Positions 26,440-36,386 of a stretch of DNA of 64,000 nucleotides are shown here, piece after piece. The position numbers and the translations under genes were made by a program. The notes beneath the pieces are model-generated. The model made no database searches, was not told the origin of the DNA, and saw nothing but the letters and a program-made list of their open reading frames with translations. The stretch comes from Aliivibrio sp. S3MY1 (GTDB taxonomy: Bacteria > Pseudomonadota > Gammaproteobacteria > Enterobacterales > Vibrionaceae): NCBI RefSeq assembly GCF_028765575.1, contig NZ_JARACO010000011.1, positions 1 to 64,000 on the forward strand, in the 5' to 3' direction. Positions within the stretch are counted from its first letter, which is position 1, and each line of letters opens with the position of its first letter.

Positions 26440-27348
26440 ATGTCTCGAAGATTACCACCTTTAAATTCTTTGCGTGTGTTTGAAGCGGCAGCTAGACACT
26501 TAAGCTTTACTCGATCTGCGGAAGAATTATTTGTTACTCAAGCTGCAGTTAGCCACCAAATCAAAGCGTTAGAAGAATTTCTTGGTTTGAAATTATTTCG
26601 ACGTCGTAATCGTTCTTTACTTCTTACTGAAGAGGGACAAAGTTACTTTTTAGATATTAAAGAAATTTTCTCTTCGTTGTCAGAAGCAACAGATAAAGTA
26701 TTGGAAAGAAGCGCGAAGGGTGCATTAACCATTAGTTTGCCTCCAAGTTTTGCTATTCAATGGCTTGTTCCTCGTTTGTCGGATTTTAATAATAAAGAGC
26801 CTGATATTGATGTGCGAATTAAAGCGGTTGATATGGATGAAGGCTCTTTGACTGAAGATGTGGATGTTGCTATCTATTATGGTCGTGGTAATTGGCCTGG
26901 TTTACGTGTCGATTTGTTATACCAAGAGCAATTATTACCTTTGTGTTCACCGCAAGTGTTGCTAAATGAAAAGCCGTTAGCAACGATTGATGATCTACGT
27001 TTTCATACATTATTGCATGATACCTCACGTAAAGATTGGAAGTCGTTTGTAAAGCAATACAATTTAGAAGGTATGAATGTTAATCATGGACCTATTTTTA
27101 GTCATTCAACCATGGTGCTACAAGCGGCTGCACATGGACAAGGAATCGCATTAGGAAATAATGTCCTTGCTCAACCAGAGTTAGATGCGGGTCGTTTGGT
27201 TACTCCTTTTGAAGAAGTATTAGTCAGTAAAAATGCCTTTTATTTAGTATGCAGTGAAAAACAGGCGGACACTGGCAGAATTGCGACCTTTAGAGAGTGG
27301 ATCTTAAGTAAAGCTCGTAGTGAACAAGAGATCATTGATGATGAATAG
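26440..27348 (+). CDS. gcvA: Glycine cleavage regulator GcvA (LysR family)
   Basis: A 302-residue LysR-type regulator (E. coli 305). The N terminus RRLPPLNSLRVFEAAARHLSF and TQAAVSHQIKALEEFLG are the GcvA-type helix-turn-helix; YYGRGNWPGL and GQGIALGNN lie in the effector domain. GcvA activates the glycine cleavage operon and gcvB. It is followed by ygdD and rlmM in the E. coli order, with the ygdD start overlapping the gcvA stop, so the three genes form an operon. Confidence 0.94.
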   Translation: MSRRLPPLNSLRVFEAAARHLSFTRSAEELFVTQAAVSHQIKALEEFLGLKLFRRRNRSLLLTEEGQSYFLDIKEIFSSLSEATDKVLERSAKGALTISLPPSFAIQWLVPRLSDFNNKEPDIDVRIKAVDMDEGSLTEDVDVAIYYGRGNWPGLRVDLLYQEQLLPLCSPQVLLNEKPLATIDDLRFHTLLHDTSRKDWKSFVKQYNLEGMNVNHGPIFSHSTMVLQAAAHGQGIALGNNVLAQPELDAGRLVTPFEEVLVSKNAFYLVCSEKQADTGRIATFREWILSKARSEQEIIDDE

Positions 27349-27727
27349 TCGCCTATGCTTACTGATTGCGGGTTTTAGTGGTGCACTGACGGTTGGTTTA
27401 GGTGCTTTTGGGGCTCATGGTTTAAAGTCGGTTTTATCTCCATATCTATTTGATGTGTATGAGACTGCAGTGCAATATCAAATGTGGCATACGCTTGCTC
27501 TGTTTGGATGTGGAATTTTGTTGAGAAATTCATTTTCAAAAGGGGTATTATACGCCGCCTTGCTATTTACCATTGGAATATTACTTTTCAGTGGTAGTTT
27601 ATATGCATTAGTGTTCACAGGAATAAAATGGTTTGGGCCAATTACTCCATTAGGTGGACTCTGTTTTATTATCGGTTGGCTAACGCTGGCTGTTTCAACT
27701 TATCGTTTGACTGAGGTTTCAAAGTGA
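27341..27727 (+). CDS. ygdD: DUF423 membrane protein YgdD
   Basis: A 128-residue inner-membrane protein with four hydrophobic helices and DUF423 features [11 protein letters not shown] and [11 protein letters not shown]. The function is unknown. I choose the ATG at 27341 (MNSRLCLL, as in E. coli MTSRF); 27338 (ATG) and 27320 (GTG) are in-frame alternatives. AAGAG lies about 11 bases upstream. It overlaps gcvA by 8 bases and rlmM by 4. Confidence 0.85.
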   Translation: MNSRLCLLIAGFSGALTVGLGAFGAHGLKSVLSPYLFDVYETAVQYQMWHTLALFGCGILLRNSFSKGVLYAALLFTIGILLFSGSLYALVFTGIKWFGPITPLGGLCFIIGWLTLAVSTYRLTEVSK

Positions 27728-28815
27728 AACAAGTAATGTTCTATTGTCGCTCTGGTTTTGAGAAAGAGTGTGCAGGTGAGATCCAAGATAAAGCCACTCA
27801 ACTTGAAGTGTTTGGTTTTCCTCGCCTAAAAAATAATACAGGCTATGTGCTATTTGAATGCTACCAGGAAGGCGATGCAGATAAATTGATCCGTGAGATT
27901 AAATTTAATGAGCTGATTTTTGCTCGTCAAATGTTTGCGGTAGCAACTGAATTAAGTGATTTACCTTCTGAAGACCGTATCTCACCAATTTTGAATGCAT
28001 TAGTTGATGTTGAAAATTTACCTTGTTGTGGTGATATTCGTATTGAAACACCTGATACGAATGAAGCAAAAGAATTATTGAAATTCTGTCGTAAATTTAC
28101 AGTACCAATGCGCATAGCATTGCGTGGTAAAGAGATGCTAACACCAAGAGATTCAGATCGAATCCCTGTTATGCATATTTGCTTTATTGCACCGGGTCAC
28201 TGTTATGTAGGTTACTCTTACACTAACAATAACTCAAAATTCTTCATGGGTATTCCTCGTCTGAAGTTCCCATCTGATGCACCAAGCCGTTCAACGCTTA
28301 AGTTGGAAGAAGCGTTTCACGTATTTATTCCACGTGATGAGTGGGACACTCGCTTAGCTTCTGGCATGTGGGGTGTTGATTTAGGGGCGTGTCCAGGTGG
28401 TTGGACTTATCAATTAGTTAAGCGTTCTATGTTTGTTCATGCGATTGATAACGGCATGATGGCACAGAGCTTAATGGATACAGGACAAGTTAAACACCAC
28501 ATGGTTGATGGCTTTAAATTTGAGCCAGCAAGAAAGAACGTAACGTGGATCGTGTGTGACATGATTGAAAAACCGGCACGAGTTGCGCACCTTATGGGTG
28601 AATGGTTAATTAAAGGTTGGGCTAAAGAAGCACTATTTAACCTTAAATTACCAATGAAAGGCCGTTACGATGAAGTACTTCAAGATATTGAAAACTTAAA
28701 AGAGTTTTTGAAGAAGAATAACTTCCAATATAAGCTTCAAGCGAAGCACTTGTACCATGACCGTGAAGAAATTACGGTTCATATCCAAGCGATTTCTAAT
28801 ATTTCTCCTCACTAA
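27724..28815 (+). CDS. rlmM: 23S rRNA C2498 2'-O-methyltransferase
   Basis: A 363-residue RlmM (E. coli 366). An N-terminal THUMP-like region ([16 protein letters not shown]) is joined to a Rossmann methyltransferase with the SAM motif [14 protein letters not shown] (about residues 218-231) and catalytic-type residues in [13 protein letters not shown]. It 2'-O-methylates C2498 of 23S rRNA. The start is GTG, overlapping the ygdD stop by four bases. A strong terminator follows. Confidence 0.94.
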   Translation: MKQVMFYCRSGFEKECAGEIQDKATQLEVFGFPRLKNNTGYVLFECYQEGDADKLIREIKFNELIFARQMFAVATELSDLPSEDRISPILNALVDVENLPCCGDIRIETPDTNEAKELLKFCRKFTVPMRIALRGKEMLTPRDSDRIPVMHICFIAPGHCYVGYSYTNNNSKFFMGIPRLKFPSDAPSRSTLKLEEAFHVFIPRDEWDTRLASGMWGVDLGACPGGWTYQLVKRSMFVHAIDNGMMAQSLMDTGQVKHHMVDGFKFEPARKNVTWIVCDMIEKPARVAHLMGEWLIKGWAKEALFNLKLPMKGRYDEVLQDIENLKEFLKKNNFQYKLQAKHLYHDREEITVHIQAISNISPH

Positions 28816-28850
28816 TATTGGTGTAATACCAATTATTGAGAGATAAAAAT

Positions 28851-28885
28851 AAACGCCCGCAGGTCATGTTCTGCGGGCGTTTTTA
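28851..28885 (+). terminator. Terminator after rlmM
   Basis: A 12-bp stem AAACGCCCGCAG (28851-28862) with CTGCGGGCGTTT (28871-28882) and an 8-base loop, ending in TTTTTATTT. Confidence 0.92.
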
Positions 28886-29035
28886 TTTAACTTCAGATTG
28901 GTTATTCGGCGTTGAGATTATTTTGATACTATATTGAATATGGTGTGCTTTGGCGCAAAAAAACTGTTTGTCATCGAAGTGGTCATCACATCAAATACAG
29001 CCATCTTTCTTTTGCAGAAAAGCACATTATATTCA

Positions 29036-29833
29036 TTATACTTGTGAGTCCCTAGTCCCTAGTCCCGGTTTTTCATACCGTATATCTTGTAGATTAAAGC
29101 CAAGTTCAATATCCGTTCTTAATCCCGCCACTTTTCTACATAAAATAGCCGTCTCATAATACTCATCAAATTTCTTACGATATTTTTTCGCTAACTCTTC
29201 AGATTCGTTTGCCGCTTCAATCGTTGGAAATTGAGTTAAAATTTCTAATGCAGCTTTAGGTCCTACTCCCGGGATCCCCGTAATTTTACTTGAGCTAATT
29301 CCAGCTAATCCCCAATAATCAGCTAATTGCTCAGGCTTTAGACCAAACTCTTTTTCAATAAAAGGGGCATCCAACCAACGATGTTGAAAGTAATCACGAA
29401 TTCGCAACGTTGGAGACAGTAATTGGCAATACCCTTTATCTGTCGAAATAATAGTGACTTGTTCATTATGAGAGGCCACTTTATTAGCAAGAGTTGCGAC
29501 TAAATCATCAGCTTCATCACCATCAGATAATAAGGAATCAATGCCGAGTTTCCACCATGCATCTTGAATATCATCCATGCCTTTTTGTAGTGCTTCAGGC
29601 ATTGGTTTTCTGTCTTCTTTGTATTTAGGTAACACTTCTGCTCGCCACCCTCTATCTTGTAGGTGGTGGTCAAATACAGCGATGATATGGGTTGGTTCGG
29701 TTTCTTTTAAAATACGATTTATTGTGCGGCTCGTTGTCGTGATTACCGCTTGAATGTCATCTTGGTTTGGTTGAGCTGAGTGAACGCGACGGATAAGATT
29801 TAATGCGTCAATAATAACCAGATGAATTGCCAT
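29036..29833 (-). CDS. xni: Flap endonuclease Xni (ExoIX)
   Basis: A 265-residue 5'-3' nuclease-fold protein (E. coli 251). Landmarks: HLVIIDALNLIRRVHSAQ, GDEADDLVATLA with metal-binding acidic residues, ISTDKGYCQLL, and the helix-hairpin-helix ITGIPGVGPKAALEIL. It is a flap endonuclease related to the Pol I 5' nuclease domain. The C terminus is longer than usual: the last nine residues or so (GLGTRDSQV) are encoded by nearly three copies of the heptamer AGTCCCT at 29047-29066, evidently a repeat that changed the stop position. Confidence 0.92.
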   Translation of the reverse strand: MAIHLVIIDALNLIRRVHSAQPNQDDIQAVITTTSRTINRILKETEPTHIIAVFDHHLQDRGWRAEVLPKYKEDRKPMPEALQKGMDDIQDAWWKLGIDSLLSDGDEADDLVATLANKVASHNEQVTIISTDKGYCQLLSPTLRIRDYFQHRWLDAPFIEKEFGLKPEQLADYWGLAGISSSKITGIPGVGPKAALEILTQFPTIEAANESEELAKKYRKKFDEYYETAILCRKVAGLRTDIELGFNLQDIRYEKPGLGTRDSQV

Positions 29834-29850
29834 AACGTATTCATTCCTAT

Positions 29851-29890
29851 GTAGAAAAAAGAAAAAGCCTATGGGTTTAACATAGGCTTT
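29851..29890 (-). terminator. Terminator after ppnN
   Basis: On the minus strand AAAGCCTATG (29881-29890) pairs with CATAGGCTTT (29864-29873) around a 7-base loop, followed by TTCTTTTTTC. It separates ppnN from xni. Confidence 0.82.
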
Positions 29891-29925
29891 ATATTGTACG
29901 TTACAGAAGGGGAGATATTCCAGCC

Positions 29926-31284
29926 CTAATCTACAACGATTTCATAGCAAGGCTCGTATTTGGAACCGGGCAGTTTCATTCGACCCTGCTCAACAAAATC
30001 TTGAAGAAGACGATCCATTTTTTTCATTAAGATAGGATCACCGTGCAATTTAAACACGCCATGCTCTTCTATTTCAGCGATACCCTCCGCTTTGACATTA
30101 CCAGCTACAATCCCTGAAAATGCTTGGCGTAGGTTGGCTGCAAGATTCTCTGTGGGTTGATCTAAATGTAAATCAAGAGAAGACATAGCTTCATGAGTCG
30201 GTTCGAATGGATGCTGGAACTCAGATTCAATTTTTAGTGCCCAATTAAAGCTGTAAGAATCATCAGTCGCTTTACGATACTCTTTCACTTTCTTGATGCC
30301 ATGATTAATAATTATGGCTGCTTTCTCTGGATCACCAACCACAATATCATAATAATGAGTGGCTTCTTCGCCAAGTGTTTCACGAATAAATGTATCAATA
30401 GAAAGGAAGTAAGCTTCACTCTCTTCTGGTCCAGTTAATACAATTGGCATTGGTTGCTGTCGGTTGGCCGGGTTCATCATGATACCTAAGATATATAACA
30501 ACTCTTCAGCAGTGCCTGGGCCGCCAGGAAAGATCACAATACCATGAGCCATACGAACGAAAGCTTCTAATCGTTTCTCAATGTCTGGCATGATGATCAG
30601 TTCATTTACGATTGGATTTGGTGGTTCAGCGGCGATAATTGAAGGTTCGGTTAATCCAACAAAGCGACTTTCAGAATAACGTTGTTTAGCGTGGCCAATA
30701 GCGGCTCCCTTCATCGGGCCTTCCATTGCACCTGGTCCGCAACCAGTACAGATATTTAATTCACGTAACCCTAGCTCATGACCCACTTCTCGTGTGTATT
30801 GATATTCGATAGGATTAATAGAGTGCCCGCCCCAACATACAACGAGGTTAGGCTCAATTCCGGTATGAAGTGCTTTTGCATTACGTAAAATACTGAAAAC
30901 AAGATTCGTTAAGTGGGTATCTTTTGTCAGATTTAGGCGGTTGTGATCTGCGATTTGCATATTAACGTAAATCATGTCGCGCAAAACAGAAAAGAGATGT
31001 TCTTGTATTCCCTTAATGATATGCCCATCAACAAAGGCGTGCTCTGGCGGGTTACTTAGCTCGAGCTTAATACCTCGGTCACGACGAGTTACAGATACGT
31101 CAAAAGACTGGTATTTATTAAGGAGTTCTTTTGAACTGTCAGTATGACTGCCTGAGTTCAATACGGCTAATGTACAATTTCGGTACATTCGATATAAATC
31201 ACTAGAAGCGGTTTTCTTTAATTGGTCGACTTCTAATTGTGATAGCAAATCCATGCTACCTGCAGGACTAATATGAGTGATCAT
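29926..31284 (-). CDS. ppnN: Nucleotide 5'-monophosphate nucleosidase PpnN
   Basis: A 452-residue protein (E. coli PpnN/YgdH 454) that hydrolyses purine and pyrimidine nucleoside monophosphates to base and ribose-5-phosphate and is a (p)ppGpp target. The N-terminal [20 protein letters not shown] and central LOG-like motifs [15 protein letters not shown] and [17 protein letters not shown] (catalytic region) are highly conserved. It lies next to xni as in E. coli, where sdaC intervenes. Confidence 0.94.
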   Translation of the reverse strand: MITHISPAGSMDLLSQLEVDQLKKTASSDLYRMYRNCTLAVLNSGSHTDSSKELLNKYQSFDVSVTRRDRGIKLELSNPPEHAFVDGHIIKGIQEHLFSVLRDMIYVNMQIADHNRLNLTKDTHLTNLVFSILRNAKALHTGIEPNLVVCWGGHSINPIEYQYTREVGHELGLRELNICTGCGPGAMEGPMKGAAIGHAKQRYSESRFVGLTEPSIIAAEPPNPIVNELIIMPDIEKRLEAFVRMAHGIVIFPGGPGTAEELLYILGIMMNPANRQQPMPIVLTGPEESEAYFLSIDTFIRETLGEEATHYYDIVVGDPEKAAIIINHGIKKVKEYRKATDDSYSFNWALKIESEFQHPFEPTHEAMSSLDLHLDQPTENLAANLRQAFSGIVAGNVKAEGIAEIEEHGVFKLHGDPILMKKMDRLLQDFVEQGRMKLPGSKYEPCYEIVVD

Positions 31285-31379
31285 ATAGAGTCTCCCTAGC
31301 TGTTTTTATTATTGTTTAGTTATTTAACTTACACAGCAATAGGAAGATTAGCGAGAAAAAGACAACAAAAATGAGAGGT

Positions 31380-32942
31380 TTACAAATATATGAGTTGCTC
31401 ACTACCCTTGGATTTCTGTTTGTACAGAGCATCAATAGAGCGCTTGATTACCTTTTCAGGAATATCACTGTTTGTAAATTCGGAACTGCAAATAGAGATA
31501 GTGATCTGAACATGATCGTTTTTAAACTTAAAGGGAAGTTTTGAAATAGCTAATTGAATCGCTTTAAGTACTTTCTCTCTCTCTTCTTTTTCGGTTTCTG
31601 TAAATAAGATCAAGAACTCTTCACCACTAAAACGAGCAACAAAGTCAGTATCAGCAACTTGATTTTCAATAGTTTTGGCAATAATTGATAGCGCTTTATC
31701 ACCAGCGAGGTGACCAAAACGTTCATTAATACGTTTGAATTGGTCAATATCGATCATCGTTAAAACAAGTGAGTGTTGATGACGAACCCAACGTTTGTAC
31801 TCTAAGTCTAAACGTTCATGCATAGCTGCGCGGTTGTATACTTTGGTTAGTGGGTCTTTAAATACACGTTGCTGTTGATCATCTAACTGACGACGATATT
31901 CAAGCGTTTCTTCATACAAGTGGTTTAATTTTTTTGTCGTGTATTCATGGCGTTCAATTAATGCAGACTCACGTTCTTGCATGGCCTTATTTCGCTCTGA
32001 TAAGTCTCGCATTTCACTTAACAGTATCGCCATTTTTTCTTTATGCTCTCGCTCGTTTGCTTTACTTTCTAATAGGCCTTCAGCTTGTTTAATTAAGAGC
32101 GAATACTCTTCATTAAGTAATGAACGTTGCTCTAAGTAAGATTGTCCCTGAGCTTGGTTCTGCTCGCTGGTTTTTATAATCTGAGCGACTTGAATATTAA
32201 CATCACCAACGAAGACTTGTGATGCCTTACGTTCATTATTTGTGCCCTCTAAAACTAATTGCAGCGTTTGCAATGCTAGATCAATAAGAGAGATCGCATC
32301 TGTGCCGGTTAATAGTTTATTGCGGATCTCAAGTAACTTATTGCCTGACGAACTATTGAAATCAAGCTCTGAGATAAGATGCTGTAATTCATTACTTAAC
32401 TGTTCTTGAGTATCAACATCAATAATTTCATTGCTGTTGATTTCAGAAGAGAGCTTGCCGACAGAAATAAATTTAATTGCGCGTTCATACAGCTCAACTA
32501 AGCGGACAATACGCTGAACATGCTTGCAGCTATCTTGAGAAGGGTGTTGCAGAAGAATTCGTAAATCACGTTTAAGGCCAGCAGGAAGACCTACGACACG
32601 TTGAAGAGTTTCACCGCAGTATGAAATATGGTCATCCATCACTGAGTGTTCTCTTTGTACCGTCATTTTATAGCGGTTAATAAGACGCTCAAAGGTGGCG
32701 ATTTGTACCGTAAGATCGGACGTGTTTTCTACTTGTTCGATACTTGATGCAAGTTCTACAATCTCTTTATCTAGCTCGCTATCATGATGTTTACACGCAG
32801 CACAAAATCGCAAAATAATGCGTTTTAATAGCAATATTTCACGACGTGATTTCAAGGTAGAATCACGGTGTGATAAACGTGTTTGATCTAGCTGTTGCTT
32901 TAATTGACTTAATTCAGAGGCAACGATGGATACTTCAATCAT
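31380..32942 (-). CDS. Cytoplasmic GGDEF protein with SGEEF active site and coiled coil
   Basis: A 520-residue protein without signal or membrane segments. Residues 1-240 are a helical region of unknown family with a Cys/His cluster (FCAACKHH, 47-53). A long coiled coil spans about 255-360 and leads into a GGDEF domain at 361-518: DPLTKVYNRAA, MIDIDQFKRINERFGH (metal and substrate residues kept), then SGEEF at 439-443 in place of GGDEF. The S-for-G change occurs in some active cyclases, so c-di-GMP synthesis is plausible. No RxxD inhibitory site lies before SGEEF. It follows the TPR/degenerate-GGDEF gene by 170 bases on the same strand. Confidence 0.87.
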   Translation of the reverse strand: MIEVSIVASELSQLKQQLDQTRLSHRDSTLKSRREILLLKRIILRFCAACKHHDSELDKEIVELASSIEQVENTSDLTVQIATFERLINRYKMTVQREHSVMDDHISYCGETLQRVVGLPAGLKRDLRILLQHPSQDSCKHVQRIVRLVELYERAIKFISVGKLSSEINSNEIIDVDTQEQLSNELQHLISELDFNSSSGNKLLEIRNKLLTGTDAISLIDLALQTLQLVLEGTNNERKASQVFVGDVNIQVAQIIKTSEQNQAQGQSYLEQRSLLNEEYSLLIKQAEGLLESKANEREHKEKMAILLSEMRDLSERNKAMQERESALIERHEYTTKKLNHLYEETLEYRRQLDDQQQRVFKDPLTKVYNRAAMHERLDLEYKRWVRHQHSLVLTMIDIDQFKRINERFGHLAGDKALSIIAKTIENQVADTDFVARFSGEEFLILFTETEKEEREKVLKAIQLAISKLPFKFKNDHVQITISICSSEFTNSDIPEKVIKRSIDALYKQKSKGSEQLIYL

Positions 32943-33112
32943 AATAACCTAGGCGGCAATCCCTGTATTTATAAAAACTGTTAAACTATTGATAGGATCA
33001 ATTTATTTATAATAACAAAATTATAAGTAACAGGTTTAAAAAAACGCAACATTTGTTTAGTTAATAACCAGTTAGTTGTGAATATTATTAAATTTGTGAT
33101 GTGTTAGCCAAA

Positions 33113-35338
33113 TCATTCATTAATGCCTTGGCTTGTCACTTTAATCAATCCTTGATTAATCGCTTGCTCACACGCAGAGAGTATATTATTACTAGCAAAA
33201 CTTGCCGCTGGTGCGTTATCTATTGCTCGGTAGTGAACCCATTGGCTTTCAGTGCCTTCTTTATTATTGTTACACGCGCTGTTTGTTGCCATAAGAAGAA
33301 TATCGATCAGTTCACGATCATTAATAGCAGTATACGCTCGTGGTAAAAAAGGATACTCAACCATTCCTATATTTACGATTCTGTTGGTCATGGCTTTAGA
33401 ATCAAAATTACTAATCCAACGTTGAATTGTTTCAGCCATTTCTTGAGAACTACATGTTGAATCGGATTTATGCTCAATGTAAAGAAAACTTGCATCAGAG
33501 AAGTGATAAATGCGACTAGGTAAAGTAACTACGGTTGATAGGTAGTCCCCAAACTCTTTTTCAATGGCTAAACCACCTTGGTAACCGTGAGTAAAATACA
33601 ACTCTTGTAGCATAGGTACATGAAAGAGAGTAAAGCGAAGACGATCACTTAACGGTTCATTGATTAACTCACCTAAATGCCATTGTTCTATATTCGTACT
33701 ACTTTGCTGTAAAGATGACGGTAATCTTTCGGTTAATAAGCGGAAATTACGTAATCCACTTCTTGGGTGTGTGTAGTATTTATTTAATAGCAGGTGTAAA
33801 CGCTTTTTCAAAAAACGGTTTACTTGCTGTTGTCTGAAAGCATAGATAGAAATTACGGTTAATAATACAAGAAGAAAGCCTGCAATTTTTTGGATTTTTC
33901 GTGTTTGTAAGTGATTATCTTTTAATTGTAATTCTAAGCCTTGGTAGTGCAAAAACTGTTCAATAATGCTTTTTTGTTGACGAAACACTTCTTCGTTAAT
34001 TTCATTTTGAACCGCTTGAATCGATGAGTTTAATTTCTCATATTCTCTTTGGGATTTTAGCGCGAGTTCATATAAACCCATTTTCTCATAGGTTGTAGAA
34101 AGTAATTTTTGAGATTGTAATTTTAACGAAATATCATTATCTCGTTTACCGTATTTTATGGCTTCTTGTATATTTTCAATGGCAAGATCTGTTTTGTTTT
34201 TAACTAGGTAAAGCTTGGCTTGCAGTAGTGCGGCATTGGCTTTTTGTTTTGGTAATTCAACGTACTCATTAAGGTTATTTGCTTGTTTAAGGTAATGCTC
34301 ACTTAACGCATAGTTATAAAGTGAAAAATAGGTATTAGCGATATCTAAGCGCAGTGAAATGAGTTTGTTAACGTTGTTTTTTTCTTTTTCCTGATCCAGT
34401 GCATTAAAATATTGAACTAGAGCCAAGTTAAATCGCCCTTGTTTCAAATGAATTTTAGCAATTAAAATTAAGACATTAGAGAGTTGCTCACTCTTATTAT
34501 AACGACCATAAAACTCAGCAGATTGAGAGGAGTGCTCTAATGCTTTATCCAGTACTTGTCTTTGAAAAAATAGTTGACCAAGCAAAAAATTCGCACGGGC
34601 TAACTGACCACTTTGGTCGGCTTCAATTGATTGCCAATACGCGCTCAATAATTCAGTCAACGCTTGATCAAATTGTTTGTTTTTTAAAAAATGTTGGCCA
34701 TAAGACAGGTGATAAAAAATCATGCTACTTGGGTCGTTAAGTGAACGTCCGTGAGACAGAGCCTGTTTATAATATTGTTGAGCTTTGCTGTTATTATTTT
34801 GTTTAGATTCAACTTCGGCATGAATTAATGCCAACCCAAAATAGAGTTTTTTATGAATCGAAATTTGCTTATCAAACTCATTTAACTCACGACTAATGAC
34901 ATCCAAAATGGTATTGGTTTTATCGATATCATTGGTTAAATTCCACCAAAGCCCGGCATAGATCAATTTTGACTCTAAGTAGCCAGCTTGTAAGCGATAC
35001 TCTTGAGCAAGTGAGATTGCTTGTTTAATTGCTTTTATTGATTCGCGATTACGACCAAGATGCTTATTTGCAAGTGCTTTAATTTGAAATGCTTCTACGG
35101 AGCTAATAGGAGTACGCATAGTTCGTTCTGAGTCATTATTAACTTGTATGCGATTAGGGTCTTGTTTTGGGGTGATTTGACGTTGTTCTAAATATTGTTT
35201 AGCAATAGTGCGGGATTGTTCAGGGTTTGTATCGAGCAATTGATAAGCGTCATTTAAAATAGGCGCAGAAAAAAATTTAGCCCAAGCTGAAAGCGGTAGA
35301 AAGAGACAAATAAGCAGAAAACATTGGCGCAAAGACAT
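33113..35338 (-). CDS. TPR sensor-like membrane protein with degenerate GGDEF domain
   Basis: A 741-residue protein. Residues 1-20 are a signal peptide (ending SAWA), 25-470 are helical TPR-like repeats in the periplasm (for example AKIHLKQGRFNLALVQYFNAL), 483-501 are a membrane helix, and the cytoplasmic part begins HPRSGLRNFRLLTERL (524-539), which resembles the DPLTGLPNRR start of a GGDEF domain. The active-site position reads YHFSDASFLYIE (611-622), so SDASF replaces GGDEF; catalysis is not expected. The end resembles the last GGDEF helix. It may act as a receptor or partner for the neighbouring SGEEF protein. The function is unknown. Confidence 0.78.
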   Translation of the reverse strand: MSLRQCFLLICLFLPLSAWAKFFSAPILNDAYQLLDTNPEQSRTIAKQYLEQRQITPKQDPNRIQVNNDSERTMRTPISSVEAFQIKALANKHLGRNRESIKAIKQAISLAQEYRLQAGYLESKLIYAGLWWNLTNDIDKTNTILDVISRELNEFDKQISIHKKLYFGLALIHAEVESKQNNNSKAQQYYKQALSHGRSLNDPSSMIFYHLSYGQHFLKNKQFDQALTELLSAYWQSIEADQSGQLARANFLLGQLFFQRQVLDKALEHSSQSAEFYGRYNKSEQLSNVLILIAKIHLKQGRFNLALVQYFNALDQEKEKNNVNKLISLRLDIANTYFSLYNYALSEHYLKQANNLNEYVELPKQKANAALLQAKLYLVKNKTDLAIENIQEAIKYGKRDNDISLKLQSQKLLSTTYEKMGLYELALKSQREYEKLNSSIQAVQNEINEEVFRQQKSIIEQFLHYQGLELQLKDNHLQTRKIQKIAGFLLVLLTVISIYAFRQQQVNRFLKKRLHLLLNKYYTHPRSGLRNFRLLTERLPSSLQQSSTNIEQWHLGELINEPLSDRLRFTLFHVPMLQELYFTHGYQGGLAIEKEFGDYLSTVVTLPSRIYHFSDASFLYIEHKSDSTCSSQEMAETIQRWISNFDSKAMTNRIVNIGMVEYPFLPRAYTAINDRELIDILLMATNSACNNNKEGTESQWVHYRAIDNAPAASFASNNILSACEQAINQGLIKVTSQGINE

Positions 35339-35389
35339 GTAAATAATCCATTAGAAAGCAACCGTTACATACTAGCGATGTGGCGAGAT

Positions 35390-35420
35390 TTGTCTACTAA
35401 GATCTATTCTTAGTAGACAA
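35390..35420 (-). other. 13-bp perfect hairpin between queF and TPR gene
   Basis: TTGTCTACTAAGA (35390-35402) pairs perfectly with 35408-35420 around TCTAT. It lies 3' of queF and 52 bases before the TPR gene start on the minus strand. There is no T tract, so it is either a poor terminator or an operator. Confidence 0.6.
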
Positions 35421-35433
35421 AACAGAGCGTTTT

Positions 35434-36279
35434 TTACTGGCGAGCTAAACGAAGGTTATGAGCTGGTTTCTCTCTATGTGAACTGCGGAATGGATTAATA
35501 TCTAAGCCACCACGACGGGTATAACGAGCAAATACGGTTAACGAACTAGGCTTACAGAATTTCATAATATCAGTATAGATACGCTCAACACATTGCTCAT
35601 GAAATTCATTATGTTGGCGGAATGAGATTAAGTAGCGAAGTAGCTTTTCACGATCAATTTTATTGCCTACATAACTAATCTCAACACTGCCCCAATCTGG
35701 TTGGTTTGTAATTAAGCAGTTAGATTTCAATAAATGACTGTGCAAGGTTTCTTCAACTAACTCGTCAGATGTGCTTGATAGTAAGTATTTAGCATCAAAT
35801 TCATAATTATCAATAACGATATCTTGGTTATCAATGCACTCACCCGTCATATCAACAATAGGTTGTTGTGAGTAAGTTTGAACTGGATGGATCTCAACCT
35901 GTACATCACCACCAGCACAGGCACTTAAATCTTTAATTAAGGTGCGAGTAACGTCATCCCATGATGCAAATTTAGTTTGGTTAAAGCTGTTTAAATATAA
36001 TTTAAATGACTTTGATTCAACAAGATTAGGGCTGGTTGCAGGCAAAGTGACATCGCCAACAGCGACTTGAGGTAACCCGTTTTGGTTTAGCCAAGATAGC
36101 TCATAAAGTGTCCATACATCACAACCAACAAATGGCAGTTCATCACCTAATTCAAGATCGTCTCGGTTTAAACTACGAGGGACGGCTTGCAGTAATTCAG
36201 GCTCATAGCTATGTTTATATTCGGTTTTTTGGCCAAGAGTCAGAGATTTTAGCTCATCAGCGTTGGTGTATTTAGTCAT
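35434..36279 (-). CDS. queF: NADPH-dependent 7-cyano-7-deazaguanine reductase
   Basis: A 281-residue QueF of the long bimodular type (E. coli 282). It reduces preQ0 to preQ1 in queuosine synthesis. The N-terminal tunnelling-fold half has the QueF motif [17 protein letters not shown]; the C-terminal half has the catalytic Cys in [16 protein letters not shown] and Glu/His in [15 protein letters not shown]. It is divergent from syd, the same arrangement as in E. coli. A 13-bp hairpin lies downstream. Confidence 0.95.
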   Translation of the reverse strand: MTKYTNADELKSLTLGQKTEYKHSYEPELLQAVPRSLNRDDLELGDELPFVGCDVWTLYELSWLNQNGLPQVAVGDVTLPATSPNLVESKSFKLYLNSFNQTKFASWDDVTRTLIKDLSACAGGDVQVEIHPVQTYSQQPIVDMTGECIDNQDIVIDNYEFDAKYLLSSTSDELVEETLHSHLLKSNCLITNQPDWGSVEISYVGNKIDREKLLRYLISFRQHNEFHEQCVERIYTDIMKFCKPSSLTVFARYTRRGGLDINPFRSSHREKPAHNLRLARQ

Positions 36280-36386
36280 ATTGAAAATGCCAAAAGTAGA
36301 TTAGAATAAGAATAACGGAGTAAATAGTCGTTATTCATTTAATGTAACCTAGTTTACTTGAATTTTTGCCTTATTAGGAGAATCGA

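Noticed and set aside
28950..29159. A 69-codon plus-strand frame after rlmM
   Set aside because: It overlaps the 3' end of xni on the opposite strand and follows a terminator with no ribosome site.
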